Source: Coleophoma eucalyptorum
Lineage: Eukaryota > Ascomycota > Leotiomycetes > Helotiales > Dermateaceae
DNA: 64,000 nt
Reading direction: 5' to 3'
Assembly: GCA_026120035.1 (NCBI GenBank)
Contig: JALRME010000007.1
Location: forward strand, 806,001-870,000
The position numbers and the translations under genes are program-made. Of the stretch, positions 53,909-64,000 are shown in pieces. Position 1 is the stretch's first letter, and every line of letters starts with the position of its first letter. The notes beneath the pieces are model-generated. The model did not search any database. It was not told the DNA's origin and saw nothing but the letters and a program-made list of their open reading frames with translations.

Positions 53909-55072
53909 ATGGCTGACAAAACAAGCAACTCGCTGCAGCCTTCCACTACCTTCGAAAGCGGTCTCTCACCGATTACTCAGTCTCTTACTTCTCAATGGAC
54001 TTCTACTTCAACTCTCCCTTCCTCCTCAATCAATTCAACCCCACGCAACATGGAGAGTAAATATCAATTCGATATGCGGTCATCGCTCATGTCGCCGCCA
54101 GAAGCATCACCGCTTGAGAGCTTCTCCAGAGCCTCGACAACACCACAGAAGACAATGTTCTCGAAGCCAATGGCTGCATTTCCGCTATCCCCTCCAGTCT
54201 CCCCACTCACCAAGGCTGATGGACCAGACGAGGCTCGAGCATCAACCGTGAAAGATCCGATTCTCTACCCCCAGCAAGACTCCCAGATCACCCCGCAACC
54301 GCCACTCTTCGAGGACGACTCACTAGTAACTCAGAGTGTGGTAGAAGGTCATGTTGCCGCAAGAGGCTCCCTCATGTTCAGAGAAGCATCGCCTCCTCAA
54401 CCCGATGAGTATCAGCTTGTGCTGGAATTCAAATCACGGGTGGCGAAAGCATACAATGCGAATCGAAATCTTTGGTTCAAACGCGAAAGGCAATTCCTCT
54501 TGGAAGACAGAGCTATTCAATCAAGGCGTTACCGGACTTTGGCCCCTCAATCTCCGAATGCCATCAACATAGGCAACAAGCGAGGCCAGGCAATCAAGAC
54601 CCCCAGAAACACTGTCAAGGCTGCGAAGGTCGTCAAGCCTCCTCGGCCAACACCAGTCAAGCCTCATAGAGCAACGACTCCAGGAGAAGGCAAGACTGCT
54701 CGCACTGACAAGGACTTCGCCTCAATTCCCGATTACTGTCCACCACTCTCCAGCCTCCCAAACAAACCCAACTCCCTCAAGGTCGATTGGAGAGGTGCTC
54801 CGATTGACCTGAGTGCCGACCCATACTTCATGAAGCTTCATCCCGATGAAAGGCTCCTTGCCGCCAATCTTCGTCTGGACTGCGCCACGTACTTGACATC
54901 AAAGCGTCGCATCTTCGAGAGACGCCTTGAATGCCTTAGAATCGGCAAGGAATTCCGTAAGACTGATGCGCAGCAAGCCTGTAAGATTGACGTCAACAAG
55001 GCTAGTAAGCTATGGCAGGCTTTTGACAAAGTCGGATGGCTGGACAAGGCTTGGGTGACTCAATTCAGATGA
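53909..55072 (+). CDS. SWIRM-domain protein (Fun19-like)
   Basis: Single-exon protein of 387 residues. The first 270 residues are Ser/Pro/Thr-rich and mostly disordered, with Ser-Pro sites (PLSPPVSPLTKAD), a predicted helix YQLVLEFKSRVAKAYNANRN and a basic stretch KTPRNTVKAAKVVKPPRPTP. The C-terminal ~100 residues are a SWIRM domain: DYCPPLSSLPNKPNSLKVDW, LHPDERLLAANLRLDCATYL, TSKRRIFERRLECLRIG and a closing LWQAFDKVGWLDKAWV helix. SWIRM is a helix-turn-helix module of chromatin proteins, and this arrangement (disordered N terminus, terminal SWIRM) matches the fungal Fun19/Laf-type group, a nuclear role by family. The complete C terminus lies inside the window. Confidence 0.85.
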   Translation: MADKTSNSLQPSTTFESGLSPITQSLTSQWTSTSTLPSSSINSTPRNMESKYQFDMRSSLMSPPEASPLESFSRASTTPQKTMFSKPMAAFPLSPPVSPLTKADGPDEARASTVKDPILYPQQDSQITPQPPLFEDDSLVTQSVVEGHVAARGSLMFREASPPQPDEYQLVLEFKSRVAKAYNANRNLWFKRERQFLLEDRAIQSRRYRTLAPQSPNAINIGNKRGQAIKTPRNTVKAAKVVKPPRPTPVKPHRATTPGEGKTARTDKDFASIPDYCPPLSSLPNKPNSLKVDWRGAPIDLSADPYFMKLHPDERLLAANLRLDCATYLTSKRRIFERRLECLRIGKEFRKTDAQQACKIDVNKASKLWQAFDKVGWLDKAWVTQFR

Positions 55073-57708
55073 GTCTTCAATCCTTTGGAGGCTGAACTCT
55101 CGAAGCCTCGAGAAACTCGCCACGTTATCGACAGCATTTCTTCCAACTGCATTGCGACCATTGTTCGCATTTCACATTAGCGCGGCTTACCACCGCCAAT
55201 TTTCTTTTTCTTTTTTGTCTTGGGCTGGGGTTTTGGAATTGAATATGTTCTCTGGCTAGAGACTTCACACGTATTGCATTGGGCCAGCTTGATACCCAGA
55301 GTCCTGCCCTACTCCACTCATCACGACCGAACGACATCTATTAGGCACTCATATATCGCTTGGCTCTTTCTTATTGCAATGGGTTCTGGATTGGGATACG
55401 GTACTGGCGTTTTTGTTTTACGATTGCTACTTCTGGAATTAAGATAGCATGGAATTGGCTTGTGTTCTGTTTTGCAATGCAATGGCTTTTGCATCGCACA
55501 GATTGGATGGGATTGACGACCAGGCATCCTCTGGGGCTTGCGTCTCGGGTTTGCATTATACAATGCGTAGTGAACGTATTTAGAATGAGATGGGAACTGC
55601 ATCAATAGAATATTCTCCAAATTGATCACCACTACCATACCTTCAAAGCACATATTTCTTACAGAGCCACTTACGTCGATGTTCCTGAGCCATCCGTCGC
55701 GACAAACATCCCGACTATCGTGAATCCTTACACCTGCCTTATCGTGAAACCTTCTCTGCTCCCCCTCTGCCGTCCCCCCTCCTTTTCTCTCGCTCGCGCG
55801 CACGACCCCTCCATCGCAGTACGGATGTCTGCCGATATCAGCACCTGCTATCAGTGACGTCGTAGCGTAATCTCTGTTTCGCCTCTTATTTTGTTGTCCC
55901 CCTCTTCATGCTACGCCATGGCCATGTCCATGCTGCTTCGCGGTAAGAGTGTACAGTAGCGGCCGGGTTAGTCCCTGGACCTTTCTACATTCTGCTGAGC
56001 TGGCACATCTCGTTTAAATAGTTTCTTTTACGCAATGGGGGAGGTGGAATATCCTCGCTTGTACTGTAGCGGTCCTTCTCATGCGACTTCCTTCTCTCGG
56101 TTTTTTTTTCTTCTCGCTCTTCCTTGTTTGTTTTGCTGCTTGGGTGATGCATTAAAGAGGGGTTGGGAGATGTCATTTCCCATTTTTTACCCTTTCCTTT
56201 TCGGGGGTTTCTTTCTTCTGTTCTGGGCCTCGTTGAGTATCGGCATTCATGGACCATCCGAAATATACGACCCAAGTGTTTAGTGTTGAACTCAATGGCC
56301 CGTACAGCCGTGCAACAGGTACTAACTCACTTTCCCTTCTACATCATCGTTATTTAAACTCTATTGATCCCACGTGTTTTTCATTTCAATGAACTATACG
56401 CCCAGCCAGCGCATCCCGGCCATCAATACAGCCACAGTACTTTTGATTTCCATCAGGCATTACGATAACTGTTGATCATAGCAAGTCCTCTACAGGAAAT
56501 AGTCAGATAGAACAAGAACAAGTCCTCACCTTGAAGACCATCACCATACGATAAGATGAGTCCTAGGACCAGATAGAAAAGTCCTCCACAGGAAGTAGTC
56601 ATCAGAAACATCTACGTGCATAAAAACATAATGTATAGACGCTGATCTAGACCACAAGAAAGAACAACAGAATGCCCAGGAACTCTGGAGTCCTTATGCA
56701 TAAAACCAGAAATCTCCCTGCTTTTATTAGAACAAGTTAAGTTGTCGACTACTGCTCCACAGCTGCCTTTGGGCACAAAGTTTAAGGGCGAGCCAAACTC
56801 TGATGTCTGGCACATTTAAATTGTGTATATGTTCTAGATGAATATAACAATATGATACTAGTAAGGAGGAAATATTACCTCTACAGGAGGGGAATTTCCT
56901 GTCTTGCGATTAGTATTACCTGCGATGATAAACCTTAGCTTCGTGTTGAGGCTGTACTATGGGATACACGATGTAGAAAGCACTTTATTAATAGTACGGA
57001 GGCTGTTGGTCTACCTCTTATTCCAACTGTAAAGACAGGTCAAAATCGTGAGGTAAAAATGTAGATGATTCTTCTAGGTGGGTGTGGTGGTGGAGGTCTT
57101 ATAAATACACCTATTTTGTTTGTATCACGAACAGAATAGGTATCAATCTGACCTCCGTTGTAATACAATCATTACAAGCAAGTGGTATTTGTAGCAAGGT
57201 ACAAACACGGGCACATGCAAATGGTGTAACGATGTTCCAACAGAGACAAAGGACTTAACATTAGGCCTCAAGAATCTATAGAGCTGCTCTACGTTTAGCA
57301 CGATTCGTATGGGTTGAATTCAGAGAACGATAATATGGTAGCCTAAATCGTCAACTCGTTCCTTATTCTTGCTATACTTCTCCTACTAGAACCTCGAGGC
57401 ATTATTTAGGTATTCAAAATAATAATTACTGTTATTTCTACGGTTGGGCTTGCTCCATATAGCAAGGTGTCCACATTACTACATTCACCATAAGAATCAC
57501 ACGACAACGAAGTACTACAAACACGCACGAATCACAGGTTATATCGGAATTAGAAAGGTATTCGCAATCCCTAAATAACTATTGAACTACTAGACCAAAA
57601 AAATGGGTGTGTTAAGTTGAAGAAAGTGTATAAATAGGCTATTTAAGAAAGTCTCGCTTTTACGTGTACAGGGAATCATTAATTTTCAGTTTCTATCCTA
57701 CATAATCA
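55073..57708. other. Intergenic, gene-poor and partly repetitive
   Basis: About 2.6 kb without a supported gene. The left part (to about 56300) is 3' flank of the SWIRM gene and pyrimidine-rich DNA. At 56480-56600 a short motif AAGTCCTCYACAGGAARTAGTCA occurs twice, 90 bp apart. From 56800 to 57650 the DNA is AT-rich and looks like decayed repeat, but no family was recognised. Confidence 0.4.
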
Positions 57709-58785
57709 TCAGTTCGAGCTTGTGCTGAAATAGTATCCATCCCAAAGATACAAGTAATCTTCCAGGATTCCTGACATGAGACTGGGTAATCTCTGACTAG
57801 TACTGGTCAAGAAACCCTTGGTGACATTCTCATAGAAGGCGCCTCTCATCATCCACCATCCCATCGCCCAACCACGCTTGTTCCACTCTTCCCTCTCCAG
57901 TGCTGTGGTTCTCAACCCATCTTTTCGAAGCTGTCGTGCTGCGTATTCGATGCTAAGTCCAAGTAACCAGGGTTGCCAGTTTTTCTTGTCTTTGCTCCGT
58001 GACATGGCAACAGCATAGACGACAGGTTGTATGATATGAAGTAGCTCCGCAAGCTGTGCTGATCCATTTACTTTATTGAGCAGTGCACTAGGCGCCTTGA
58101 TGTCATCTGCAGTAAGCACCTTTGATAGCAAATAACTCGAGATATCGCCTGGATTCGGTAATGTCGGTAGGCTCAAGCCTGTCCTCTTCATCTTGTACTC
58201 CTTGCACTCCTTTGGTTTCTCCACAATCTCTGCAAACTCATTTTCCTCATTATCCTCGTTCGGTCCTTCCTCTGGCACCAACTCGCGCTCCGGTAGAGGT
58301 GGTGTAACCAGTGGTCGTGAATTTGTTATTCGCAGCAGACATAATCTGCATATAGCCTTTACCACCTCCAAAATGACTACTACACGCCATCGTACTCTTT
58401 CTCCCTTCCTCTTAGCTGCCATCTCCCACAGCAACTCTGTATACTGTATCATGCTCAAGAGCGTCGCTATCCGTCGGTAGAACTTTGAGCGCGCGATCCA
58501 AAACTTCGTATATCGATTATGCGGTGACTGCTGTCGTGGCATACCAGGTAATTTAGAGATCGCGCGCATCAGGAGTGTATCGTGATACATTGATAGGAGC
58601 TGTACACCCGAGTGTAAGGACTCGGATGCCAGCTCAGCATCGCGGAATCGTCCAGGAATGACATATGTTAAGGAGCGGAGTGCCGATTCTATCTGGGTGA
58701 CCGAACTCTGATTCTTCTGGATGAACTCGCTATACATAGCGAGCACATTTGGCACACGGCGCGTTGTCGTTTTGATGGTCTCCAT
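57709..58785 (-). CDS. PEX16: Peroxin-16 (peroxisomal membrane protein)
   Basis: Single-exon protein of 358 residues. The N-terminal family block is clear: MYSEFIQKNQSSVTQIESAL, then RSLTYVIPGRFRDAELASES and GVQLLSMYHDTLL. The central region has YTKFWIARSKFYRRIATLLS with QYTELLWEMAAKRKGERVRW, and the C terminus contains the WQPWLLGLSIEYAARQL block followed by KRGWAMGWWMMRGAFYENVT and YLYLWDGYYF. Pex16 acts in peroxisome membrane biogenesis and, in filamentous fungi, in Woronin body formation (family knowledge). It shares a 205-bp divergent promoter with the F-box gene. Length is close to that of other ascomycete Pex16 proteins. Confidence 0.93.
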   Translation of the reverse strand: METIKTTTRRVPNVLAMYSEFIQKNQSSVTQIESALRSLTYVIPGRFRDAELASESLHSGVQLLSMYHDTLLMRAISKLPGMPRQQSPHNRYTKFWIARSKFYRRIATLLSMIQYTELLWEMAAKRKGERVRWRVVVILEVVKAICRLCLLRITNSRPLVTPPLPERELVPEEGPNEDNEENEFAEIVEKPKECKEYKMKRTGLSLPTLPNPGDISSYLLSKVLTADDIKAPSALLNKVNGSAQLAELLHIIQPVVYAVAMSRSKDKKNWQPWLLGLSIEYAARQLRKDGLRTTALEREEWNKRGWAMGWWMMRGAFYENVTKGFLTSTSQRLPSLMSGILEDYLYLWDGYYFSTSSN

Positions 58786-58990
58786 CTTGTGCGCTAGGTG
58801 TGAAGTCGTTGCGATCGTGGGCGCGTTGAAATGATGACTTGAGCATAAGCCAACCTCCTTTCGAGGAGGTCAATATAAAAGATGCCGAGGTCCAATCATA
58901 CGCGACTTGCTATCGCGATAACGATGGGGCGAGCTCAAGGTAAAGAATAAGAATACCTCAACGACAATCCATCAGCCTCTAACCCCAGAC
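58786..58990. promoter_or_regulatory. Divergent promoter of PEX16 and the F-box gene
   Basis: 205 bp separate the two start codons. It includes GATAAAAG-like and GATAACGATGG pieces and no clear TATA box at usual distance for either gene. The two genes must share this interval for transcription. Confidence 0.55.
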
Positions 58991-60682
58991 ATGCCGGCGA
59001 AAAGACGTCGCTCAAGCGGCACATCTCATGGGATTCTGCCTGCGGTTAAGAAAGTACGCACAACACATCCTCTTGATCGATTTTCCGACCTCAGCGACGA
59101 GATATTGCTCAGAATTCTACACAACCTACCGATATCAACCCTGCTTCAATGTCAGCGCCTATCCCACAAGTTTTATACCCTAGCATCCGACTCCCAGTTA
59201 TGGAAATCTCTTTATTACTCGCGCTTCGTGCTTCCTAGAGCTCTTCGTATCCCGGGAATTCGAAGCACTTCGGCGCAAGAAGATGCGTTCCATTTTGCCT
59301 CGAGACGAAGCAAATGGCTAGATGAGGACAGGACCCTTGTGAATCGTGCTGATGGGAAGAAGACGAACTGGAAGGGCCAGTACAAGCTTCGTCATAACTG
59401 GGCAAGAGGAGCTTGTGAGGTTCAGGAGATCAGACTCGAGAATGGGGCAAGCACACCGGCTATGCTGGTAAAGCTTGCGGATGGAGTTGTGGTGACTGCG
59501 GATAGAGAGGGTTTAAGAGTTTGGGAACTGAAAGGAAGGAGGCTACTTGCCCAATGTAGTCTAGAAGAGGAGGGCATACCGACGTGTCTTGCTATTGATG
59601 AAGAGAAGGACCCAAGCGGACGGCTAGGTGTGGCGATTGGGTTCCTGGACGGTGGATGGGGCGTCTGGAGGATGGACGGCGGTGACAGCAGCTTTTCGAG
59701 GCAGCATAGGCATCCAAAATCGAGCAATGGACGATTAGTTGCTTTGGCTTTCTCGAATCCTTATGTGCTCACGATCACAGATGGCCAACTGCTTTCCTTG
59801 TATTCATTCCACAAAAAGCCGCAGCCAACACCAGTCGAGGAAGAAACTACAGAAGTTCCATCAGATCCAACAGAACCCCTAGATTCTGATAGAAAGGAAG
59901 TTGATGGTGGAAATCAACCACATCTACTCGCTTCTCTGACATCTCATACAACGTGGCCACCATTGTCGCTCTCGCTACGCACAACTGGCAGTACTCTAAT
60001 TGCAAGTATAGCCTATACACTCCCAACATACTTGTCAGGCTACACCATCGGTCTACAAGAGCTACATTTGTGTCTTACAACTCATAATCTTTTACACTCA
60101 CGACTCACATCCGCACAACCACAAGGCTTCCAGTCAATTCTTGCCTCTTCAACACCACAGTCCGATGGCCAAAATCATTCCAAACCGACCTCTCTCGCAT
60201 ACTCACATCCATACATCCTTGCAACAAACATGGATAATACCTTAACGCTCCATCTCTGCACCTCGACTTCGGATGCCTTGACCATCTCCCCAGGCACGCG
60301 ATTATGGGGGCATACTTCTTCAGTCTCATCTGCAGAGATAACTGCACGCGGAAAAGCCGTTAGTGTCAGCACCAGAGGCAATGAGTTACGTGTATGGGAA
60401 CTAGAAGGCAGCAACCGAAGGAAACGGACAGTGCTTGAGAAGAGCGTTAAGATCAGAACGGAAAGAAATCCCTCTAGAAATTTCAGTGACCAAGATGAGG
60501 AGACGGGAGGCGGTAATCCCGAAGATATAGATGGCGGGCGAGAAGACATGTATGCATCTGGGGGGTTTCTTGGGGATAGGAAGAAGTGGGTTGGCTTTGA
60601 TGACGAGGTGGTCATCGTGTTGAAGGAGTCTGGCACTGCTGGTGCAAGGAGTCAGGCTCTGATGATATATGACTTTACGTGA
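58991..60682 (+). CDS. F-box / WD40-like protein
   Basis: Single-exon protein of 563 residues. A basic N terminus (MPAKRRRSSGTSHG) is followed by an F-box (about 29-76): DRFSDLSDEILLRILHNLPI, then TLLQCQRLSHKFYTLASDSQ LW. After a linker with RSKWLDEDRTLVNRADGKKT, the body has repeated beta-strand units of WD40 character (VVTADREGLRVWELKGRR, GVAIGFLDGGWGVWRMDG, KAVSVSTRGNELRVWELEG), each ending in the V-W-x-L/M dipeptide of propeller blades; I count at least three clear blades. Such proteins are substrate receptors of SCF ubiquitin ligases, binding Skp1 through the F-box. The acidic patch FSDQDEETGGGNPED lies near the C terminus. It is divergent from PEX16. Confidence 0.85.
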   Translation: MPAKRRRSSGTSHGILPAVKKVRTTHPLDRFSDLSDEILLRILHNLPISTLLQCQRLSHKFYTLASDSQLWKSLYYSRFVLPRALRIPGIRSTSAQEDAFHFASRRSKWLDEDRTLVNRADGKKTNWKGQYKLRHNWARGACEVQEIRLENGASTPAMLVKLADGVVVTADREGLRVWELKGRRLLAQCSLEEEGIPTCLAIDEEKDPSGRLGVAIGFLDGGWGVWRMDGGDSSFSRQHRHPKSSNGRLVALAFSNPYVLTITDGQLLSLYSFHKKPQPTPVEEETTEVPSDPTEPLDSDRKEVDGGNQPHLLASLTSHTTWPPLSLSLRTTGSTLIASIAYTLPTYLSGYTIGLQELHLCLTTHNLLHSRLTSAQPQGFQSILASSTPQSDGQNHSKPTSLAYSHPYILATNMDNTLTLHLCTSTSDALTISPGTRLWGHTSSVSSAEITARGKAVSVSTRGNELRVWELEGSNRRKRTVLEKSVKIRTERNPSRNFSDQDEETGGGNPEDIDGGREDMYASGGFLGDRKKWVGFDDEVVIVLKESGTAGARSQALMIYDFT

Positions 60683-61123
60683 ACCAGAATATACATATAT
60701 AGAGAGAGAGAGCTTAAAATCCTAGATGCGTCTTGGTCGTATGTCTTCATTCCTTTGCAAGTATAGTGCTGCAAGTCCTTCGCAGCGTGCAACTTACAAA
60801 GACACAACCTCCATCGAAAGCACTCAGAATCGACTAGAAGGTCTTGCCACTTATTCCGGCTTGTCTGATATGAAGACCGAGTGGTATTTTTAAGGCTATA
60901 TAAGAGTGAAGTTAAGCGACGGCACCAGAGTTAGAGCTTGAGTCTCCATTCGACATTTCAGTGCAAACGTATTGAGTCAGGGGCTTTCCATAGATAAACG
61001 ATATTATTCTAGGTAATAGTTGTAACCGAATGAGGAAATATCATTTGGTCTATCCTCTTCTCGTACAATCTATATCTAAATACTTTTCGTACCAGCTCAT
61101 CCGCCTGTCATCATTTCAAATCT
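60683..61123. other. Spacer between convergent 3' ends
   Basis: 3' flanks of the F-box gene (plus) and zuotin gene (minus). A (GA)n tract at about 60700-60711. No coding region. Confidence 0.5.
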
Positions 61124-62669
61124 TTAAACAAGAGTCTTAACCTCACCATCCTTAAGCTTTCCAGCACCAACCAGTCTGGTGACCTCGGCACCCCAGGCAC
61201 CCTTGATCTCAGCTGCAACCTTAAGATTGGCCAACTTGGCAGCAAGAGCAGCAATCTCATCTGGGTCCTCCTTGGAGATGACCAAGTCAACATCGTTGAG
61301 AACAGAGTCGATAACAGCGGCTGAAGCATCACCAGTTGCGAAGTAGTTGGCATCCTTGACACTACCCTTGAGAACACGCTTGTTCTTCTTGACAGCATTC
61401 TTAGCAGCCTCCTTTGCCTTCTTCCCTTGCTCTCTGTCAGCCTTGGCCTTCTCCTCAGCTTCCTTGGCGGCCTTCTCGTCGGCCTCCTTCTTAGCCTTGG
61501 CGTCCTCAATGGCCTTCTTCTCGGCTGCCTCCTTCTCGGCCTTCTTTGCGTTCTTGGCGGCATTCTTTTGCTTCATGAACTTCTTGATACGCTCATCAGA
61601 TGCAGAGACATCATCGAGCAACTTGCGAAGTCGGGCAGCATCCTCAGTCTTCCTCTTCTTGCGGGCATTGTTGTTCTTACGCTCTTGGTGGCGCTTTTGG
61701 TCACGACTCTCACCATCATCTGGCACGGTCTCGTCGAGGTACTCGAATGAACGCCAGCTGTCGAAGTTATAGAAAAAGTTGTAGAACTGGAGGTTTAGTT
61801 AGTAAAATGTGAGTACAAATAGTAGAGCAGTCGCTCTGAAAAATCATAACTTACAGCTTCAACATCTTCTTGGGAGCTGTTGGCGTCACCTACAAGCAAT
61901 TAGCATTAGTATAGTTATTTACAGAGAAGTCAAGAAATTTCAAGAGGTTGGGGGATCAACTATGACTTACCAAATTTAGGGACGGGTTGGTTGTTAGAGA
62001 AACGTCCTTCAGCCTTGAAAACAGATGCCCACAATTTGTAGTACTTGTCTCCAGTAGCTTGCTTCTTGGACGGTGGCTCAACCTCAGCCTTCTCGTCAAC
62101 AGAGTCGAATTGTCTGCGCTTGACTGGGTCGAGGAGAGTCTCGGTAGCCTTCTGGATACACTTGAAGAATCCATCGTCCTCAGTGCTTCCTTGAGCTGCC
62201 TTCTTATCAGGGTGATGCTTGAGGACCTTCTTGCGATGAGCGCGCTTGATTTGCTCCTCAGTGGCCTTGTATCGGTATTTTGAAAGACCGAGAACAGCGT
62301 AGTGATCTTGTGCCTAACCAAACAATTAGTACCTTATCTGGTCATCGCATTGTGCAATGCCGGAGCAGAACCAACCTTCCAGTCCTTTGGATCGCGGAGC
62401 AACATAGATGGATCCTCAGGCTCGCTGATCTCTCCAGCATCATCATCCTCAACCTTCTTCACATTCTCCTGTGCCTGGATACGATCATCCTCGGAGAAGG
62501 TACGCTTGTGTCGAGCACGGCGAGCGTGGGCGAGGAAGTGTGGTCCAACTGGCTCAATGGTTCGCTGGGTGGCGGCAGAGAGGCTGCCGAGGGCCTTGAA
62601 ATCCTTCTCGGCAGACCAGCCTTCTGGCAGAACCGGTAATGGGAGGGTGATGGTGGTGTGGGAGGCCAT
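61124..62669 (-). CDS. ZUO1: Zuotin, ribosome-associated J-protein (four exons)
   Basis: The intact gene is complement(join(61124..61786, 61855..61889, 61971..62313, 62376..62669)), 444 residues, the normal length. Introns are 68, 81 and 62 bp; exon 3 is only 35 bp. Start is the ATG of MASHTTITLPLPVLPEGW. The J domain opens exon 2 (AQDHYAVLGLSKYRYKATEE) and has HHPDKK with the HPD at 132-134. The zuotin homology region follows, with YYKLWASVFKAEGRFSNNQP and EDVEAFYNFFYNFDSWRSFE, then a long Lys/Glu/Ala charged helix (KKAEKEAAEKKAIEDAKAKK) that contacts the ribosome. The C terminus ends LVGAGKLKDGEVKTLV. Zuotin pairs with Ssz1 in the ribosome-associated complex and stimulates Ssb Hsp70 at the exit tunnel. 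Confidence 0.95.
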
Positions 62670-63831
62670 CTTGTCTATGTCTATTGATCTTGACAATTAC
62701 TTCTGAGACAGATAGTAGATTCTGAAGTCGAGGTCTTCCACAGCCTTGTCGAATTTTTTTAGGCGAAGCACAGGGAGCTAGCCACAAAGAAACATCAAGG
62801 GAGAAGATGGTCTTTCGCCTTTGGTATGTTCACTGGGCAATGATCCTATCATTATTCAGTCTTTTACAATTGATGAACTGGTCTAAGTCTACGGGTTTGT
62901 GTTTTATCACTTGAAATCTGGAATCATTCTTCATTCCTCTGGCAGTTATTGTTGACAAGGTACATCTAGCCTCCAAAATGTGGCTTGAGAGGATGTGGCT
63001 AACCCAGTGTGGCTGAAGATTTCTGGATTTCTTCCGGCTTGGACTTGGTGCTGTCTCCAGGTTGAAAAGCTTTAAGAAAGGTCACATATTGCACATATCC
63101 TTCGCAAACCTAATCCTAGATCGCCCCCTATTGTATTTGTGCTTTCAAGCCGAGTCACACAGTCAGTTGGGTCTTGAATCCGACATCCTTTCACCAAGCG
63201 CCCCCTGAACGTGGTCAACACCTGGCAGTAAGTTCTATGAATTCCGTAACTTCAATCATTGTCCTTTCTCAAGCATTGATAGTTGTTGAAGCAAAGGCCT
63301 CGTTTCCATCATCGAGGTATTGATGTGGGCCAATTTCTACTTATTCTCAGCCTTTGCGCTTAGGGCCGGTAGTCCTGAGCCTTATATTCTACCATTTCAG
63401 GTGCTCAAAGAATTCTAGTGAATCTTTGAGAAATCGAGGTTCTCTTCAATCATTCTAGATTGCCTCGAAGGCCTTTATGACCATAGGGCTCTACGACCTG
63501 AAGCTTCTCTTAGTGGTGAAGACGATCAAGGTTGTATCCTTTTGAGAAAGTAGCGGATACCGGACACCACCCTCTCATTGGAATTGCAACTCGTCAAGTC
63601 GAAATTCAGTCATGCATCCTAGCAATGTGCATATACTCTTCTCATAAGAAATCTGCTGCTGCTCAGCCGGTGTATCTATTTTAACAGAGCGATTTCTTGT
63701 TCATTACAATCCCGTGATCTGGTTTAGCTAGCTCCCTACACCACTATGAAAGAATACCTCTGACAGATATATCAATTCCAGACATAAAGCAGCGTCGAAT
63801 CTAGCAGAAAGACAAACAGCACATATCCACC
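62670..63831. promoter_or_regulatory. Divergent intergenic region, ZUO1 and MZM1
   Basis: About 1.16 kb between the zuotin start (minus) and the Mzm1 start (plus), containing both promoters. No additional gene is supported. Confidence 0.5.
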
Positions 63832-64000
63832 ATGGCCTTACAAGCATACCGACACGTGTTGCGCTCAGCACGCATAGCCTTCGAAGGCAAGTATTCCCTC
63901 AAACCAGCAAGCCCCAAAGCCCAAAGCCAGTTTCCTGAGACCAAGCACGCCCTGCTGCAATTTCCACTAACACCCCACACTTCAGGCGATCTTCCATTAC
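63832..64000 (+). CDS. MZM1: Mzm1, LYR-motif complex III assembly factor (5' part)
   Basis: The gene starts at 63832 with MALQAYRHVLRSARIAFEG, the N-terminal LYR-type helix of Mzm1/LYRM7 proteins (here A-Y-R-H). Exon 1 is 63832-63886. An intron of 99 bp (63887-63985) begins GCAAGT after GAAG and ends TTCAG; it joins AFE-G to GDLPL, the expected next residues (the family continues G-D). The second exon is cut by the window end at 64000. Mzm1 is a small mitochondrial matrix protein that stabilises the Rieske Fe-S protein before insertion into complex III (family knowledge). The context of conserved core genes supports the call. Confidence 0.8.
   Translation, partial: MALQAYRHVLRSARIAFEGKYSLKPASPKAQSQFPETKHALLQFPLTPHTSGDLPL

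Noticed and set aside
60175..60636. A 153-codon minus frame opposite the F-box gene
   Set aside because: Antisense shadow of the propeller-coding exon; no motifs.
61111..61563. A 150-codon Arg/Pro-rich minus frame
   Set aside because: It is a shadow of the zuotin charged-helix exon in another frame.
1..64000. tRNA or rRNA genes
   Set aside because: I looked for cloverleaf-like blocks with GGTTCGAATCC-type T-arms and for conserved rRNA segments and found none convincing by eye; a covariance-model scan would be decisive.

Overview
The window reads as nuclear DNA of a filamentous ascomycete (Pezizomycotina, possibly Leotiomycetes, though the class is inference). Genes carry short introns of about 40-110 bp with GTANGT-like donors. 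Families typical of filamentous fungi are present: HET-domain incompatibility proteins, Zn2Cys6 transcription factors, MFS and monocarboxylate-type transporters, an NmrA-like reductase and a VAO-type FAD oxidoreductase. Repeats are TA-rich and full of stop codons, as repeat-induced point mutation (RIP) would leave them.

There are two regimes. From 1 to about 46.8 kb is a gene-poor accessory region. It opens with 4.2 kb of decayed transposon DNA: a gypsy-type gag relic with an LTR, a second transposon-derived coding relic, a (TTGA)n tract, and copy 1 of a duplicated unknown gene. Two HET genes follow (4.9-7.1 and 8.4-11.0 kb). Next is a run of broken genes: a Ser/Thr-rich protein abutting an N-truncated GH3 beta-glucosidase, and a DNase I-like/jacalin-lectin gene. 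Between the relics are intact genes: an NmrA-like reductase convergent with a Zn2Cys6 regulator (17.0-19.5 kb), a four-exon monocarboxylate-type MFS transporter (23.9-25.5), a three-exon SDR (26.9-27.9), a DUF1993 gene (29.6-30.2), an FAD-linked oxidoreductase (33.9-35.4), an acetoacetate-decarboxylase-like gene (39.8-40.7) and a three-exon MFS transporter (41.8-43.5). Further pseudogenes are an argininosuccinate-synthase-like gene, a Tc1/mariner transposase, a membrane protein, an ankyrin protein, a DUF3445 (heme N-demethylase-like) gene and a second Zn2Cys6 regulator. A ~250-bp element with inverted ends occurs at 21.0, 33.7 and 35.6 kb, plus an inverted partial copy at 35.9 kb.

From about 46.8 kb to the right end the DNA looks like conserved core: a five-exon HAD hydrolase, a seven-exon kinase-like protein with an 11-nt micro-exon, a SWIRM-domain protein behind a long pyrimidine-rich leader, PEX16 divergent from an F-box/beta-propeller-like protein, the ribosome-associated J-protein zuotin, and the first exon of the LYR-motif protein Mzm1, whose first intron appears to be GC-AG. 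The core genes serve peroxisome biogenesis, nascent-chain folding, complex III assembly, chromatin and ubiquitin ligation. They do not form one pathway.

Exon structures were derived by eye from reading-frame continuity, splice consensus and family motifs. No database search was run, so family names are from recognition.
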